DNA from: Trifolium pratense
Lineage: Eukaryota > Streptophyta > Magnoliopsida > Fabales > Fabaceae
Direction of reading: 5' to 3'
Length of the DNA stretch: 64,000 nucleotides
NCBI RefSeq assembly: GCF_020283565.1
Contig: NC_060060.1
Span: forward strand, 64,651,257-64,715,256
Shown here: piece after piece, positions 1-10,917 of the stretch
How the letters are laid out: every line of letters starts with the position of its first letter
How positions within the stretch are numbered: the stretch's first letter is position 1
Program-made: the position numbers and the translations under genes
The notes under the pieces: generated by a model
Database searches by the model: none
The model's input: the letters and a program-made list of their open reading frames with translations, nothing else
What the model was told of the DNA's origin: nothing

Positions 1-85
1 GCTGATACTGACGCTAACTATGCAGAATCAGTGAGTGGTAGAAGGTCCACTTCAGGCTGTTGCACATTCTTATGCAAAAAAAATA
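1..85 (+). pseudogene. Ty1/copia RNase H fragment (retrotransposon remnant)
   Basis: Frame 1 from base 1 reads ADTDANYAESV followed by RRSTSGCCTFL. This matches the conserved RNase H stretch of Ty1/copia polyproteins, which typically contains DADWAG then RRSTSGYCTF. The match fades into an A-run after about base 75 and a stop follows, so it is a decayed fragment that presumably continues to the left of the window. It lies in what appears to be an intron of LON2, in the same orientation. Identity rests on motif recognition only. Confidence 0.7.
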
Positions 86-319
86 CTTTGATGTTTTAAT
101 TTTGTAAAGAGTACGAGCACTAATATACTTATAGAGATTATGCTATACCTATCAGACCTGATTAATAGGCTGAATACAATGATTATACATAATTACAAAA
201 TATATGCCTAATAAGTAATAACTACAGATACGGACTTATTAACAAAAACTATGATATGATTTTAATTCAAGTCACTCATAGTGGAGACACTTGGTTGATT
301 TTTTTTGTGATTCTTGCAG

Positions 320-3300
320 GAGATTGAAAAAAATGCAGCCTCAGCAACCTGGTTATAGCAGTTCACGGGCTTACCTGGAACTTCTTTCTGATCTGCCATG
401 GCAGAAGGCCAGCAAAGAGCATGAACTGGACTTAAGAGCTGCACAAGAGCGCCTGGACAATGATCACTATGGTTTAGTGAAGGTCAAGCAACGGATCATT
501 GAATACCTAGCTGTTCGTAAGGTTGTCAATCTATTACTATGTCTCCTTGTTAATATCTGCTACTCTACAATTTCATGTGTATCTGATAATTCTGCTTTCA
601 ATGTATCCATCACAGCTTAAACCAGATGCAAGAGGTCCTGTGTTGTGCTTTGTTGGACCTCCCGGTGTTGGGAAAACTTCATTGGCATCTTCTATTGCTG
701 CTGCTCTGGACCGAAAATTTGTGCGCATATCCCTTGGTGGAGTCAAGGATGAGGCTGATATTAGAGGACATAGGAGAACATACATTGGAAGCATGCCTGG
801 GAGGCTTATAGATGGACTGAAGGTTAAATTTAAATACTGCAAATTGCCTATAATATATTGTCCAATTTGAGTGATAGTTGCAAAGGTTTGTAGGAAGGTA
901 TTGGTGGCTGTAGATTTTATGATATATTGATTGCCATTATTTTCTTGTTATATTTTTTTTCCATCAGATGTTGTCCCAATTTAATAGACGAGAGAACTAG
1001 AGTCTAGTCTAGTGAATATTAGATAGAGTCTTGTGAATATTAGGAAGCGTGGAGACAAACTCTAGATTCTGAATATTTTTGCAGTGCAGCAGAAAGGAGA
1101 ATGCTCATTGAAGTACAAAATATAGATTCCAAGACTCGTAATTCTTGTTCAGTAATTCTAGGTTCTAACTTCAAATGTGGCACAGTAGCACAGAGGAGAT
1201 GAACTAGATTCTTTCTGTCATACTTGATCTCTATTTTCTCATTACTTTCATCCATTAATGAATTCTTAAACTTTTATTCTCTATTGAAATTTGACACAAT
1301 TTTTTAAATCTCTATTGAAATTTGACACAATCTTCAAAGTGACTGATAGATGCTTTTATGTTTGACTGATAGAAAGTAGCTGTTTGCAATCCCGTCATGT
1401 TGCTAGATGAAATCGACAAGACAGGTTCTGATGTTCGTGGGGATCCAGCTTCAGCGTTGCTAGAAGTTCTTGATCCTGAACAAAATAAAACATTCAATGA
1501 TCAGTATCCTGTACTCTTCAATATGTTTTCCTCTCAAATTAGTTAATAAATTATAATAATTTATATAAATTTCGTTTTGCTATGAAGATGAAGTAATGAG
1601 GAATCAATTTCTAACAGTACCTAATTTCTGATTGGGACACTGGTTATATTGCATTTTTACTCACAATTTAAATAAATTTTTAACTTCAATCATGATCTTC
1701 CTAGCAATATATTTTTGTGTAGGTTTCACATGCCTTTGCCCATTTCCATAGGAAGTTGCAATAATAAGTCAACGTTAATATAGTAAACTTTTTTGGGGGG
1801 GAAATTTTGTATGTTCTGCATATCCTGATATATCTGTTGTTTCACTAGTACTAGTTCATTTTTTCCCACCTCTTTTCCTTTTATTGCAATAGAATAAACA
1901 GTCCAAAGTCGTTCCTTAAGTTATCCAGCTATTTGAATGTTCCGTTCGATCTATCCAAGGTAATTTTTGTTGCTACAGCAAATAGGGCACAACCTATTCC
2001 TCCACCTCTCCTTGACAGGATGGAAGTCATCGAGCTTCCTGGGTATACACCCGAGGAAAAGCTCAAAATAGCCATGCGGCATTTAATTCCAAGAGTTCTG
2101 GACCAACATGGATTGAGTTCTGAGTTTCTTCAAATTCCAAAGGTATTTAATTTATTGATATAAAAGGAAATCTATGAAAAGCGAAAAGTTTGTTCTCATT
2201 CAGTGCAAATGAAAATGATTTGGTTGCCATCCTTTTATGTTAAAACAAACAAACAATATTCTACTACTCATAGGAAATGTGTAATTTAGGCCTTGTGTGG
2301 ATAAATAGCTTATTTGCAGCTTATACCATAAGCACTTAGGATAAGGGCTTATGTATAGCTATTTCTGTGGAAAAAGATAAAATAAAGTTAAATTGTTTTT
2401 TGTATAAGCTGTTTTCATAAGCTATCTTGGAGAACTTAGGAAAATAAGCTAAAAATAGCTTATGAACAATGTCATAAGTTGTTTTCATAAGGGCTCCCAG
2501 ACTGTTCACAAAACTTATGCCAGTAGATAACCTCAGATAAGTTAATCTAAACATGCCTCTATTGTTAAATTTACATGGGTTTCAATGTTTGGGCAAGAAA
2601 TTCAATACTATAGCCCTATCTATTGTAGCATCTCTTTGTCCAGTCCGCACAATATTGGAAAATTTGTGTTTTTTATGTTTTACACTGAATACATTTTGTG
2701 ATTTGAGCATTAGACCCTGGTGTTTTGTTCTCTTCTTCTATATTGTCCATAATGGTAAAATAACATAACTAAACTAAGGAAATTGTGTAAGACATACTGT
2801 ATAATTGTACAGAAACTCGTTTTGTACAGGTTGTCTTAGAAAGTAATTCTGTTGTATAGGACTTTAATTGGCAACTCTGTTGATGCAGGCGATGGTGCAA
2901 CTTGTTATTCAGAGATATACTAGGGAAGCTGGTGTTCGAAGTTTGGAAAGGAATCTAGCTGCCCTTGCTCGTGCTGCTGCAGTGAGAGTAGCAGAGCAAG
3001 AACAAGTAGTTCCACTTAGCAAAGGAGTAGAGGGACTTAGTACACCGCTTCTTGAAAACAGACTTGTCGATAGCGCTGAAGTGGAAATGGAAGTGATACC
3101 AATGGGTGTCAACAACCGTGACATTTCAAACACATTTAGGATCACTTCTCCACTGGTTGTTGATGAAACTATGGTTGAAAAAGTGCTTGGGGTAATTTCT
3201 GTTTAAATTTCTGCTTATTTTCTGTTGGAAATTACGCCTTCATTGCGGTCCACCCCTAGCCGCCTAATTGCGGCATTTGGGCTTCCTTTATTGCAACCTC

Positions 3301-6300
3301 CAACACCTTCATTGTGTTGGGTTGGATTTAGTCCTACATTTCCTAGAGATATGGCCTATGTAGTGTTTATAAAGCTTAGGCAACCCTCGCCTTACAAGCC
3401 GGTTTTGTAAGATTGAGTTAGGTCCAACCCAAATTCTAAGATTTTCAATTGAAGCTTAAAATTACCCATACAAAAAATGTTTTTTTTACTATTCATTTCA
3501 TTGGTGCGTTTTCTGTGAATGAAATGCCATATTAAAATGCGGTTTTACAGTGTGGCTCTGATATAAAAGGTGAATTTGTACCTTGTGTATGAAGTCATCT
3601 TGAAAGAGATCTTACATATGCAATCTCCAATGGAAAATAGATTTTATAATATGCTTAAAGGCAAGGAGAATGCCTAATTGGTTGATGTCATCAAATGCAG
3701 CCTCCAAAGTTTGATGGAAGAGAAACAGCAGAACGTGTTGTAACCCCTGGGATATGTGTTGGGCTGGTTTGGACTACTTTTGGTGGAGAAGTTCAGTTTG
3801 TGGAGGCTTCAACAATGGTAGGGAAGGGTGAATTGCATCTTACTGGACAACTTGGTGATGTGATCAAAGAATCAGCTCAAATTGCACTAACATGGGTAAC
3901 CGACTATATCTAAATAAGTTTCAACCCACTTTTATCTTGTTTGGTTTTGTTCGTTTATGTTCACTTGAATGATATGTTGAATGTTATGCCTGTCCAAAAA
4001 AAAATTCCGGTGTTACTTGTATCAGGCTGATTACCATGTGTATGTGCATGGGCAGTCGTACAATATGAGTGTGCAAAGTGTATAAGCATGCTTTCTATTC
4101 ATCCGGCCTATTGTTTTTGTTCCAAAGTTTGCTTAAGCATTGTTATATAATCATTCTGATAGTGACACATTTTTTATAATTAGTGTTTTTTAGACACACT
4201 TTAGATCCTATAAGGGGTGTCTTTTGCTAATTAGTGTTGTTTCTTTAGACGTATTTTTTTCCTTTGATAACAGTAAGGTGGTATGGATCTTAAATATCTG
4301 TAAACTTCATGTGTATGACTAGGTAGGTGATGTAGGAGGATTTCTTGTGTATATTATTATTTTAGTTAGATTTAGTTTTATTATATTTTAGGTAGATTTC
4401 TTATTTTTATTTAGTTAGGTTTGTTATTTTCTTTTACAATCTTTTAGGAGATTTGTTATTTTTATTTCTCACTCCTATTTAAACTAAATTATTGTAGCCT
4501 TGAAGGCAAACTTTTTGATTCAATAAAATTTCGGAGATTTTTCTCAAATTTGGTGGACTCCAAATTACTCTTTCGGTGGACTCCGAAACCCTATTTTGAC
4601 AAGTTTGTGTTTGCGGCTTGTCTTTATCCATTAGGTTTAGCGTTTTGCTAACCTAGCGCTTCCGTTCTGCGTCAGTTGGTATCAGAGCAGGTTTCTCCTG
4701 TTCTTTTCTAACGTGATCAGATGGGAGATCAACCGGTGACGAAAGCAGAGTTTTACGGTGCCATGACGGCTTTAACCGCGGCCATCACAGCTCTGACAAC
4801 ACAACACATGTGACAACGTTATCCAACAACAACCGAAACTACAACAGCAATAGAAACAATAACAACAACAGAAACGGCGACAACAACCGCAACAACCCAT
4901 CTACTAATGACTCGAGTTCTGAGGATGAGGAAGTTGTGTCCGAAGAGGGAGGTGAAGAGAATCCAACTAGGATAAAAAAAATTGTCTTGTGCAAGTCTGG
5001 TGATCCACAACTTGATGTCGACCTACCTGTGGCGGCTCCGTTTAGGCCAGATGTATTTGTGCGAAATCCGGCAACAACCTTACCGCCACTAGAACCTCCG
5101 GACACTAGGATGCAGGCGGCGACTTCCATCTCAGCAAAACCTCCGCATCACAGCCGTCACATTGAACTCAAGGATTTGCTTATAGATCGGGTTCAATTAG
5201 GATTTTACCTTAAATCTTATGGTTTAGGCACTAGCTCAAACATGTTAACTGAGTTGGGTCAAATACCCTTTTGTGATAAATTTCAAATTCTGTGTTCTAT
5301 CTTTGAGCAATGGAACCCCGGTGGTTATTTGGATGTGTTGACACGAGACAGGTCCTCTCACTTCATTCAATGGGATCCAGGAGGGTGGTCTCTTGTTCAT
5401 TGGAGGAGTCAACCTGCAAAGGAAGCTCTTTATCAAGACGAGAACTCGGGGACGAGTTCTTTTGAGGTAGAGGAGACTGATGTAGGAGGATTTCTTGTGT
5501 ATATTATTATTTTAGTTAGATTTAGTTTTATTATATTTTAGGTAGATTTCTTATTTTTATTTAGTTAGGTTTGTTATTTTCTTTTACAATCTTTTAGGAG
5601 ATTTGTTATTTTTATTTCTCACTCCTATTTAAACTAAATTATTGTAGCCTTGAAGGCAAACCTTTTGATTCAATAAAAATTCAGAGATTTTTCTCAAATT
5701 TGGTGGATTCCAAATTACTCTTTCGGTGGACTCCGAAACCCTATTTTGACAAGTTTGTGTTTGCGGCTTGTCTTTATCCATTAGGTTTAGCGTTTTGCTA
5801 ACCTAGCGCTTCCGTACTGCGTCAGTAGGGTTGGACATCTACATGTATCTTAAAATGGTGTCTTACAATAAATAGGAGCCGCACTTTCTTCCACTTTTTT
5901 ATACTAAATTTAGTCATCCAATTCCATCTGCATGAGATGGGTGCCAATGGTAATAGGCTGGCTCAAGTTTTTGTGCATATGAACAGTTGCCATCTCATTG
6001 TTACATATGCACAGATTTTGTTGTTTGTATTAATTCAAGACTTGTAAATTGTTTCACCGACTATGAAAAGTTGATTTATAGGTAAGAGCAAGGGCAGCTG
6101 ATCTCAAACTGACTTCTGCGGAGGGCATTAATCTGTTGGAGGGTCGTGATATACATATACATTTTCCTGCAGGTGCAATACCTAAAGATGGGCCTTCAGC
6201 TGGTGTAACTTTGGTCACAGCATTGGTTTCTCTTTTCAGTAAGAGAAAAGTGAGATCTGATACCGCTATGACTGGAGAGATGACGTTGAGGGGTCTAGTA

Positions 6301-7264
6301 CTACCTGTCGGTGGTATCAAGGATAAGGTATGTTTCTTGTGTTTTTATGACCAGTGTTAACTTTCTAATGGATGTTAAAGATAATGTCACCGTGCCACAC
6401 AAGTGTAGTAGCAAATATGCAATTGATTTTGCATTTATTGGTACTGCTATAAAGCAACTAATAAAGTAATTTCATTATGATACGACATGCACAATTAAGC
6501 ACCTCAAAGCTTATGAATGGTGGATATCAAGACTTACTAGATGGTAGCTTATTGTTAAGATCCTCGCATTGAATAAGATATGACCTGAACATAAGTTTAT
6601 AAGTGGGGCAACCCTCACCTCACCTTACAAGAATTTAAGTTTGGCCCAACCCAAATTATAAGATGGTATCAGAGCCTATCCAAGACCCCTTGAATTTAAG
6701 TTTAACAATCTTCAGTGACAAAAAAAAATGCTTATGGGTAAAAAATGTGGCATGATCTGATTATTATCAATCTTCACAGATACTAGCTGCACATCGGTAT
6801 GGTATTAAGAGAGTCATTCTACCTGAAAAGAACTTAAAGGACTTGGTTGAAGTACCACCATCAGTGCTAGCCAATTTGGAGGTAACTTTGTTGTAATCCA
6901 GCACATTTGCTCAATTTTTTAGTTGTGAACTGTGCATAGTTAGTAGTTGATACTTTTAAATTTAAAAAATAAATAAATATTATTCCCTTAACCCCACTTG
7001 GTGGTAGTAGAGTTGATACTGGGTTAGACATATTTGATAAATTGATATCAAACATTTTTCACTATTTCTTGTCCCATCTTTATGATAGTATGTTTTGAAA
7101 GACACTCGACTATTTCCCTGCTTAATTTTATGATTTACGTTTATCATCCTTAATAACTTACCAATGAAATGAATATACAGATACTGCTTGCAAAACGAAT
7201 GGAGGATGTGTTAGAACAAGCTTTTGACAGTGGGTGTCCTTGGAGACAAAACTCAAAATTGTAA
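320..7264 (+). CDS. LON2: Lon protease homolog 2, peroxisomal (5' part outside window)
   Basis: ATP-dependent Ser-Lys protease and chaperone of the peroxisome matrix. Exons in the window: 320-521, 616-822, 1373-1503, 1929-2142, 2889-3191, 3701-3895, 6082-6327, 6780-6881, 7181-7264; all phases agree, giving the last ~560 residues of a protein usually near 890. Visible are Walker A GPPGVGKT (655-678), Walker B MLLDEID, the AAA+ segment [20 protein letters not shown], and the protease domain. Its catalytic Ser is in DGPSAG (codon 6196-6198) and its Lys in GGIKDK (codon 6319-6321). The protein ends in SKL, a type 1 peroxisomal signal, which separates it from the mitochondrial and plastid Lon paralogues. 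Introns carry a solo LTR, an intact non-autonomous LTR element, LTR debris and a MITE, but no exon is interrupted. The N-terminal substrate-binding domain lies left of the window. Confidence 0.95.
2285..2556. mobile_element. MITE-like foldback repeat in a LON2 intron
   Basis: The segment opens with a GGATAAATAGCTTAT-type terminus and closes with the inverted AGATAAGTTAATCTAAAC. Inside are many inverted and direct copies of AAGCTTAT- and CATAAG-type words (cataagctat, cataagttgttttcataag). A clearly related repeat lies in the RAB intron at 55875-56036, so this is a dispersed family. The ends are diverged and no clean target duplication was resolved. Class is uncertain. Confidence 0.55.
3223..3441 (+). 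mobile_element. Solo LTR of a TRIM-type element in a LON2 intron
   Basis: The 219-bp sequence begins TGTTGGAAATTACGCC and follows the whole length of the 228-bp LTRs of the TRIM at 13732-14273 (shared words include ttcattgcggtcc, cctaattgcggcatttg and acaagccggttttgt). It is flanked by a perfect 5-bp duplication, TTTTC at 3218-3222 and 3442-3446. There is no internal region or second LTR, so it is a solo LTR left by LTR-LTR recombination. Its terminus reads AAGA instead of GACA, which suggests age. Confidence 0.85.
4328..5824 (+). mobile_element. Intact non-autonomous LTR retrotransposon in a LON2 intron
   Basis: Two 347-bp LTRs (4328-4674 and 5478-5824) begin TGATGTAGG and end CTGCGTCA. They differ at only about six positions by eye, so the insertion is recent. 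The primer-binding site TGGTATCAGAGC (4677-4688, initiator-Met tRNA type) follows the left LTR, and a purine-rich run (gaggtagaggagac) precedes the right one. A perfect target duplication GTAGG flanks the element (4323-4327, 5825-5829). The internal region is only ~800 bp and has no protease, integrase or reverse transcriptase, so movement would need proteins from another element. Superfamily (copia or gypsy) cannot be decided from what remains. Confidence 0.93.
4721..5541 (+). pseudogene. gag-like remnant reading frame inside the LTR element
   Basis: An ATG at 4721 opens a short frame ([18 protein letters not shown]...) that stops at a TGA near 4813. A second frame from about 4810 continues with an Asn/Arg-rich run, an acidic patch ([15 protein letters not shown]) and then ~120 residues with no recognised motif. 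It finally runs into the right LTR, where it stops. The two frames are offset, so an indel probably broke one gag-like ORF. No zinc knuckle or enzyme motif is visible. Function unknown. Confidence 0.5.
6596..6725 (+). mobile_element. LTR 3' end plus primer-binding site remnant in a LON2 intron
   Basis: The words caaccctcacct, cttacaag and ggcccaacccaaatt match the 3' part of the TRIM LTR family seen at 3223 and 13732. They are followed directly by TGGTATCAGAGCC, the tRNA-Met primer-binding site, and then by the same cctatcc leader. No intact left end or second LTR is visible, so this is a truncated copy. Confidence 0.65.
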
Positions 7265-7855
7265 TTGTATCCTTGAAGACTCCATCCTAATTTAATATAT
7301 GTGACACGGTGGAGAGAGTATTTCGATCTATTCAGCAGGCTGTGATTAAGCAAAACTCTAGAAACCACCAGGTTGTAAGGGAGCTGACATTTGCATTTGT
7401 ACATGATACTGCATATCACTGTGAACACTAAAAAGGGTTTCAGGACGGAGTAAAAACATCAGGAACCCTTCTTGGTGTTCGTAGTGGTATACTCTATCAA
7501 GACACCACTCCATAATCTTTTTGTAAGTATTTTTCTTTTGCTTTTGGCCAAGCTGTATCTATTCAACCTGAGAGAATGTTGTCATTACTCTCTCCTTTGT
7601 ACTACCCTCTTCCCTGGCCTCATTTGGTTGTGTTAATTTTTTACCTGTGGCTATTTTACTGTGCATAAACCATTATTTTTTATGAACAATGAAGCACTTT
7701 AGCACTCTCTTAAATGTGTTTATCAAATTCCATTCTGTTTCCTGCTTGGCCAGTTGGCCTAATTTGCAATGTTATATAAGGGTATGTTTGGTTGAGTTGT
7801 CTATATCTAAAAATTAAGTAGAGTTGACACAATTGTATTCAGTAATTTCTATAAA
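7265..7855. other. LON2 3' flank and intergenic DNA
   Basis: AT-rich DNA after the LON2 stop with no supported coding region. The 3' UTR and polyadenylation site must lie here, but no single signal stands out. The last ~80 bases (ggtatgtttggttgagttg...) look like the edge of another repeat. Confidence 0.5.
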
Positions 7856-8646
7856 CTAGTCTCACACCCGTGCGATGCACGGGTATTATGCGGTATTTTA
7901 TATTGTAATGTTGAAAAATCATTCGTTTAAATTGAATCAATAAGTATTATGAAAATTATAATAATAATAATAATAATATCAACAACAAAATAATAATAAT
8001 AATAATAAAAATGATGTAAATATAAGATAGATATTAAAGATGTGTTTATACATTTCGAAAAGATTATAATGAATCTTATTGCATCTACCAAAATAAGTTG
8101 GTAATCCATAAATTGTCATGTCGCTATGAAAACGGTTTGTGGTCATACTCATACACTGTGCATTTGATCAGCAATATCTTTAACTCATTCTTCAAAATAA
8201 CTATGGAAATGATAACATATAATTGACCCGGGAAAACAATCGATGTTGAAACATAAGTTTTTATTTATATTATAAATCTCATTGGAGGATTCTTAGTTGG
8301 ATAAACTACTTCATTATCTCTTACAAAAAAACTACTGTATTATCGAATTTGACATTTATATTAATTTGAAACTTATTGGAGCAAAGATAAACCAACTTAA
8401 CTCATACTCAAATATCGAATATGATAAAAATCATACAGGGCATAACAACCATTAGTAAAATTTATTTTATCTTTTTTTTTTACTAACATTAGAAAGTAGT
8501 CCTGACAATCGACCAACTCCTTATATTTATAAAGATTGGGCAAAAAATTATTAGCAAAAACATTAACTTTTTTGAAAAAAAAAAAGACAATAAAATACAC
8601 AAAATAATAAAATGAACAAAAAAATTTAAAATGAATAATAACTCAA

Positions 8647-8678
<32 letters not shown>

Positions 8679-8799
8679 TTAGTACCCCACATTAAATGGA
8701 TGTAAGTGGATGATGTGGCTAAATGAAAGGTTTTCATTGGTTTGTGGATTAGGGTTTAGATAGGCAATTCCACAACTATCTAGGATTTATATATATAGA
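7856..8799 (-). mobile_element. Complete non-autonomous Helitron
   Basis: Read on the minus strand, the element starts TCTATATATATAAATCC and ends with the hairpin CCCGTGCATCGCACGGG, then seven bases, then CTAG. It sits exactly between a host A (7855) and T (8800). These are the defining Helitron features: 5' TC, 3' hairpin plus CTRR, insertion into AT and no target duplication. At 944 bp, with (TAA)n runs at ~7964-8010 and ~8649-8676 and no Rep/helicase frame, it is non-autonomous. Confidence 0.88.
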
Positions 8800-9680
8800 T
8801 GACTAAAATGAAATTAGGCAAAAATAATTTTTATTATGTAGTAGTTTTTAAAAATAAGGAGTATCTTTAAAAAAATTGAAAAACATGGCTTAACAACTAT
8901 TGCCCATTTATTCCGGAATAACGTGATTTGGCCATAAAAAGCTATACTCTTGTGTTGAAATTTGGAAACTTGGAATACTCTTGTGCATGGTGCGTCTGAT
9001 CAACACAAAATCATTAAAACATCCATGCAACAAACACATGTTCTTTTTGAAACATCAATATCTTCATCTGGATTCGAATTCGAAACCTCGCAATTGTGTG
9101 AGTTTCAGCTACTTGTCACTATACAAAAAGAAAAAAAGAAAAAAAAAAAAGAGTAGACACAATATAAAGGAGCAAGAGGATTCTAGGGATGCATTCAAGT
9201 ATAACTAGTTTAACAAGTGATCGTCAATTTGGTTGCTATAGTGTAGCACATACATGCCACTCTTCACAAGTTGTTAAGGACAAGGGCGTGAATGCTTAGA
9301 AGTACGATGTACGGAATATGTGGATGGACAACTGAGTTACTCACCTAGCACTAGCTTCTAGGGAGAAACCAAATTCAGCTTGATGTGCAATGGATGTGTT
9401 TGAATATTTTTTTCAACTATTGAATGTGTTCATTGGGGTGATGAATAGGTTATTGAAAATTATGTGAATAAATTGGGGTTGAAAGTTTTCAACCGTTGAA
9501 ACCACAAGTCGGTGGGGAGGGAGTAGGTCACTTCCTACACTTGCAACTCTTATTGGTTGTTGTGATTTTTAGATTTTTATCTCATCCTAATTATTTGGGG
9601 TCAATTATTTCATAGTAAATTTATTTTATTTTATTTTTGGTAATTTATTTTTAAATTTTTCACCAAAATTCATCATTTTT
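8800..9680. other. Intergenic DNA, possible weak SINE-like remnant
   Basis: No supported gene. Around 9070-9120 the sequence ggattcgaattcgaaacctcgc followed by tgtgagtttcagct resembles the B-box half of the tRNA-derived repeat at 58430 (gggttcgaacccgaacctcac ... gagtttcggtgg). The A-box half is not convincing, so I do not call a separate element. Confidence 0.3.
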
Positions 9681-9683
9681 TTA

Positions 9684-9693
9684 TCTATAAATA
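9684..9693 (+). promoter_or_regulatory. Putative TATA box upstream of the 143-residue ORF
   Basis: The sequence ctataaatag lies about 115 bases upstream of the ATG at 9806, in a position suitable for a core promoter. Support is only the motif and its position. Confidence 0.4.
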
Positions 9694-9805
9694 GAGACTT
9701 GGTTCATTTGATTTGGACACCGAAAAAAAACAATTTTTCCCTCTCATTTTTCTATTTAGCCTTCAATAAACTCTTGTTTGTAGCTCTAAACATCTCTTTA
9801 GTGAA

Positions 9806-10237
9806 ATGGATCCCAACAATAACCCTTTTAACACCCAAACTTTTACTAATTACCCTTTCAACTACCCAAATTCCAACAAATATAGATTTCAAAATGAATC
9901 TTCCAACCAGAGTGATGCAAGTGATTCCAACTCCGTAGGATCTAGTACTCGTCCAATGGGGAGTGATGCAGCTAAAAAAAAGGGTAAAAAGAAAAGCAAG
10001 GGCGCATCCTTGGAATCGATCAACAAAGAGTGGAATGAATTCAAACAATATAAGGAGAAAGAGTTGGAACTATTGGACAAAATACTCATGAGGCATGAGG
10101 AGGCTAACCAATTGTTGAAAGAAAGTATTGAGGCTAAGAAGATGAAGATGTTTATGAAGCTAAATTCAAAGGAGCATCTCGATGATCGGAGCAAAGAGCT
10201 ATTGGAAAAGTTGGGTCCCGGTCTGTTTCGAAATTAA
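9806..10237 (+). CDS. Harbinger-ORF1-like / NAM-associated-domain protein, truncated
   Basis: A single-exon frame of 143 residues. The N-terminus MDPNNNPFNTQTF is Asn/Pro-rich, as in the plant family often auto-annotated glutathione S-transferase T3-like, which includes PIF/Harbinger ORF1 proteins. RPMGSDAAKKKGKKK at about 50-66 and the C-terminal coiled-coil-like Glu/Lys/Leu-rich segment with the ending KEHLDDRSKELLEKLGPGLF fit the NAM-associated C-terminal domain. The SANT/Myb-like DNA-binding domain that normally lies between them is missing, so this is an internally deleted copy. No transposase partner or terminal inverted repeats were found nearby. It could be a decayed transposon gene or a small expressed derivative. 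Confidence 0.55.
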   Translation: MDPNNNPFNTQTFTNYPFNYPNSNKYRFQNESSNQSDASDSNSVGSSTRPMGSDAAKKKGKKKSKGASLESINKEWNEFKQYKEKELELLDKILMRHEEANQLLKESIEAKKMKMFMKLNSKEHLDDRSKELLEKLGPGLFRN

Positions 10238-10622
10238 ATGTTGTCAAGTCATTGTTTATATTTTGTCACTTTGTGTCTTATCTATTATTTAACTCTGTTG
10301 CATTTAAATTATGTATTGTCAAGTTTATTGTTTGTATTTTGTCATTTTTTGCCTTATCTATTATTCAACACCTACATTGAGGTATTTGTTTGGAGTCCGT
10401 CGATTTCAATCACTCGGTCTGATTTCTATCCTTATCTATTATTTAACTACATTGCATTATTTGATTGGAGTCTGTTCATTTCACCAACTCAATTTCTTAT
10501 TTAAATGGGGGCTCATTCTTCCATTGTTGTACCAATACTAAAAATCTCATTTTTAGGTGTGTTGTGTGTTTAGTGTATTGTATTGCATTTTAAGTTTTTT
10601 TAAAATTTTATTTGTTTTAATA

Positions 10623-10917
10623 CTCTCTCCGGTCCTTTTTATAAGGAACACTTAGGGCAAAAAATTTGGTCATTTTTATAAGAAACTTTGACCAATTTTT
10701 AAATGTTTTAAATGTTCAATTTCACTTATGCCCTTATTTATTATGAGAGAGAATTTAAAAATAAGTAAGTTAGTTGAATAAAGAGTAATTAAATAAGGGT
10801 ATACATGGAATAAATTTAAATTTATAAGAGTATTAAATGAAAATAACTATGTTAAATGTGCTTCATTGGTCTGTGTGATTTTTTCAAAGTGTTCCTTATA
10901 AAAAGGACCGGAGGGAG
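10623..10917. mobile_element. Stowaway-type MITE
   Basis: A 295-bp element with ~32-bp terminal inverted repeats starting CTCYCTCCGGTCCTTTTT, flanked by TA on both sides (10621-10622 and 10918-10919). The TIR sequence and TA target duplication are typical of Tc1/mariner-derived Stowaway elements. It carries no coding sequence. Confidence 0.88.

Noticed and set aside
2285..2556. Clean TIR/TSD definition for the AAGCTTAT-rich repeat
   Set aside because: Several TWA or longer duplications can be proposed at the edges and none is clearly better, so superfamily is left open.
4819..5129. Minus-strand open frames opposite the Asn-rich gag-like region
   Set aside because: They are antisense shadows of an AAC/AAT-rich repeat and have low-complexity Val/Leu runs and no family resemblance.
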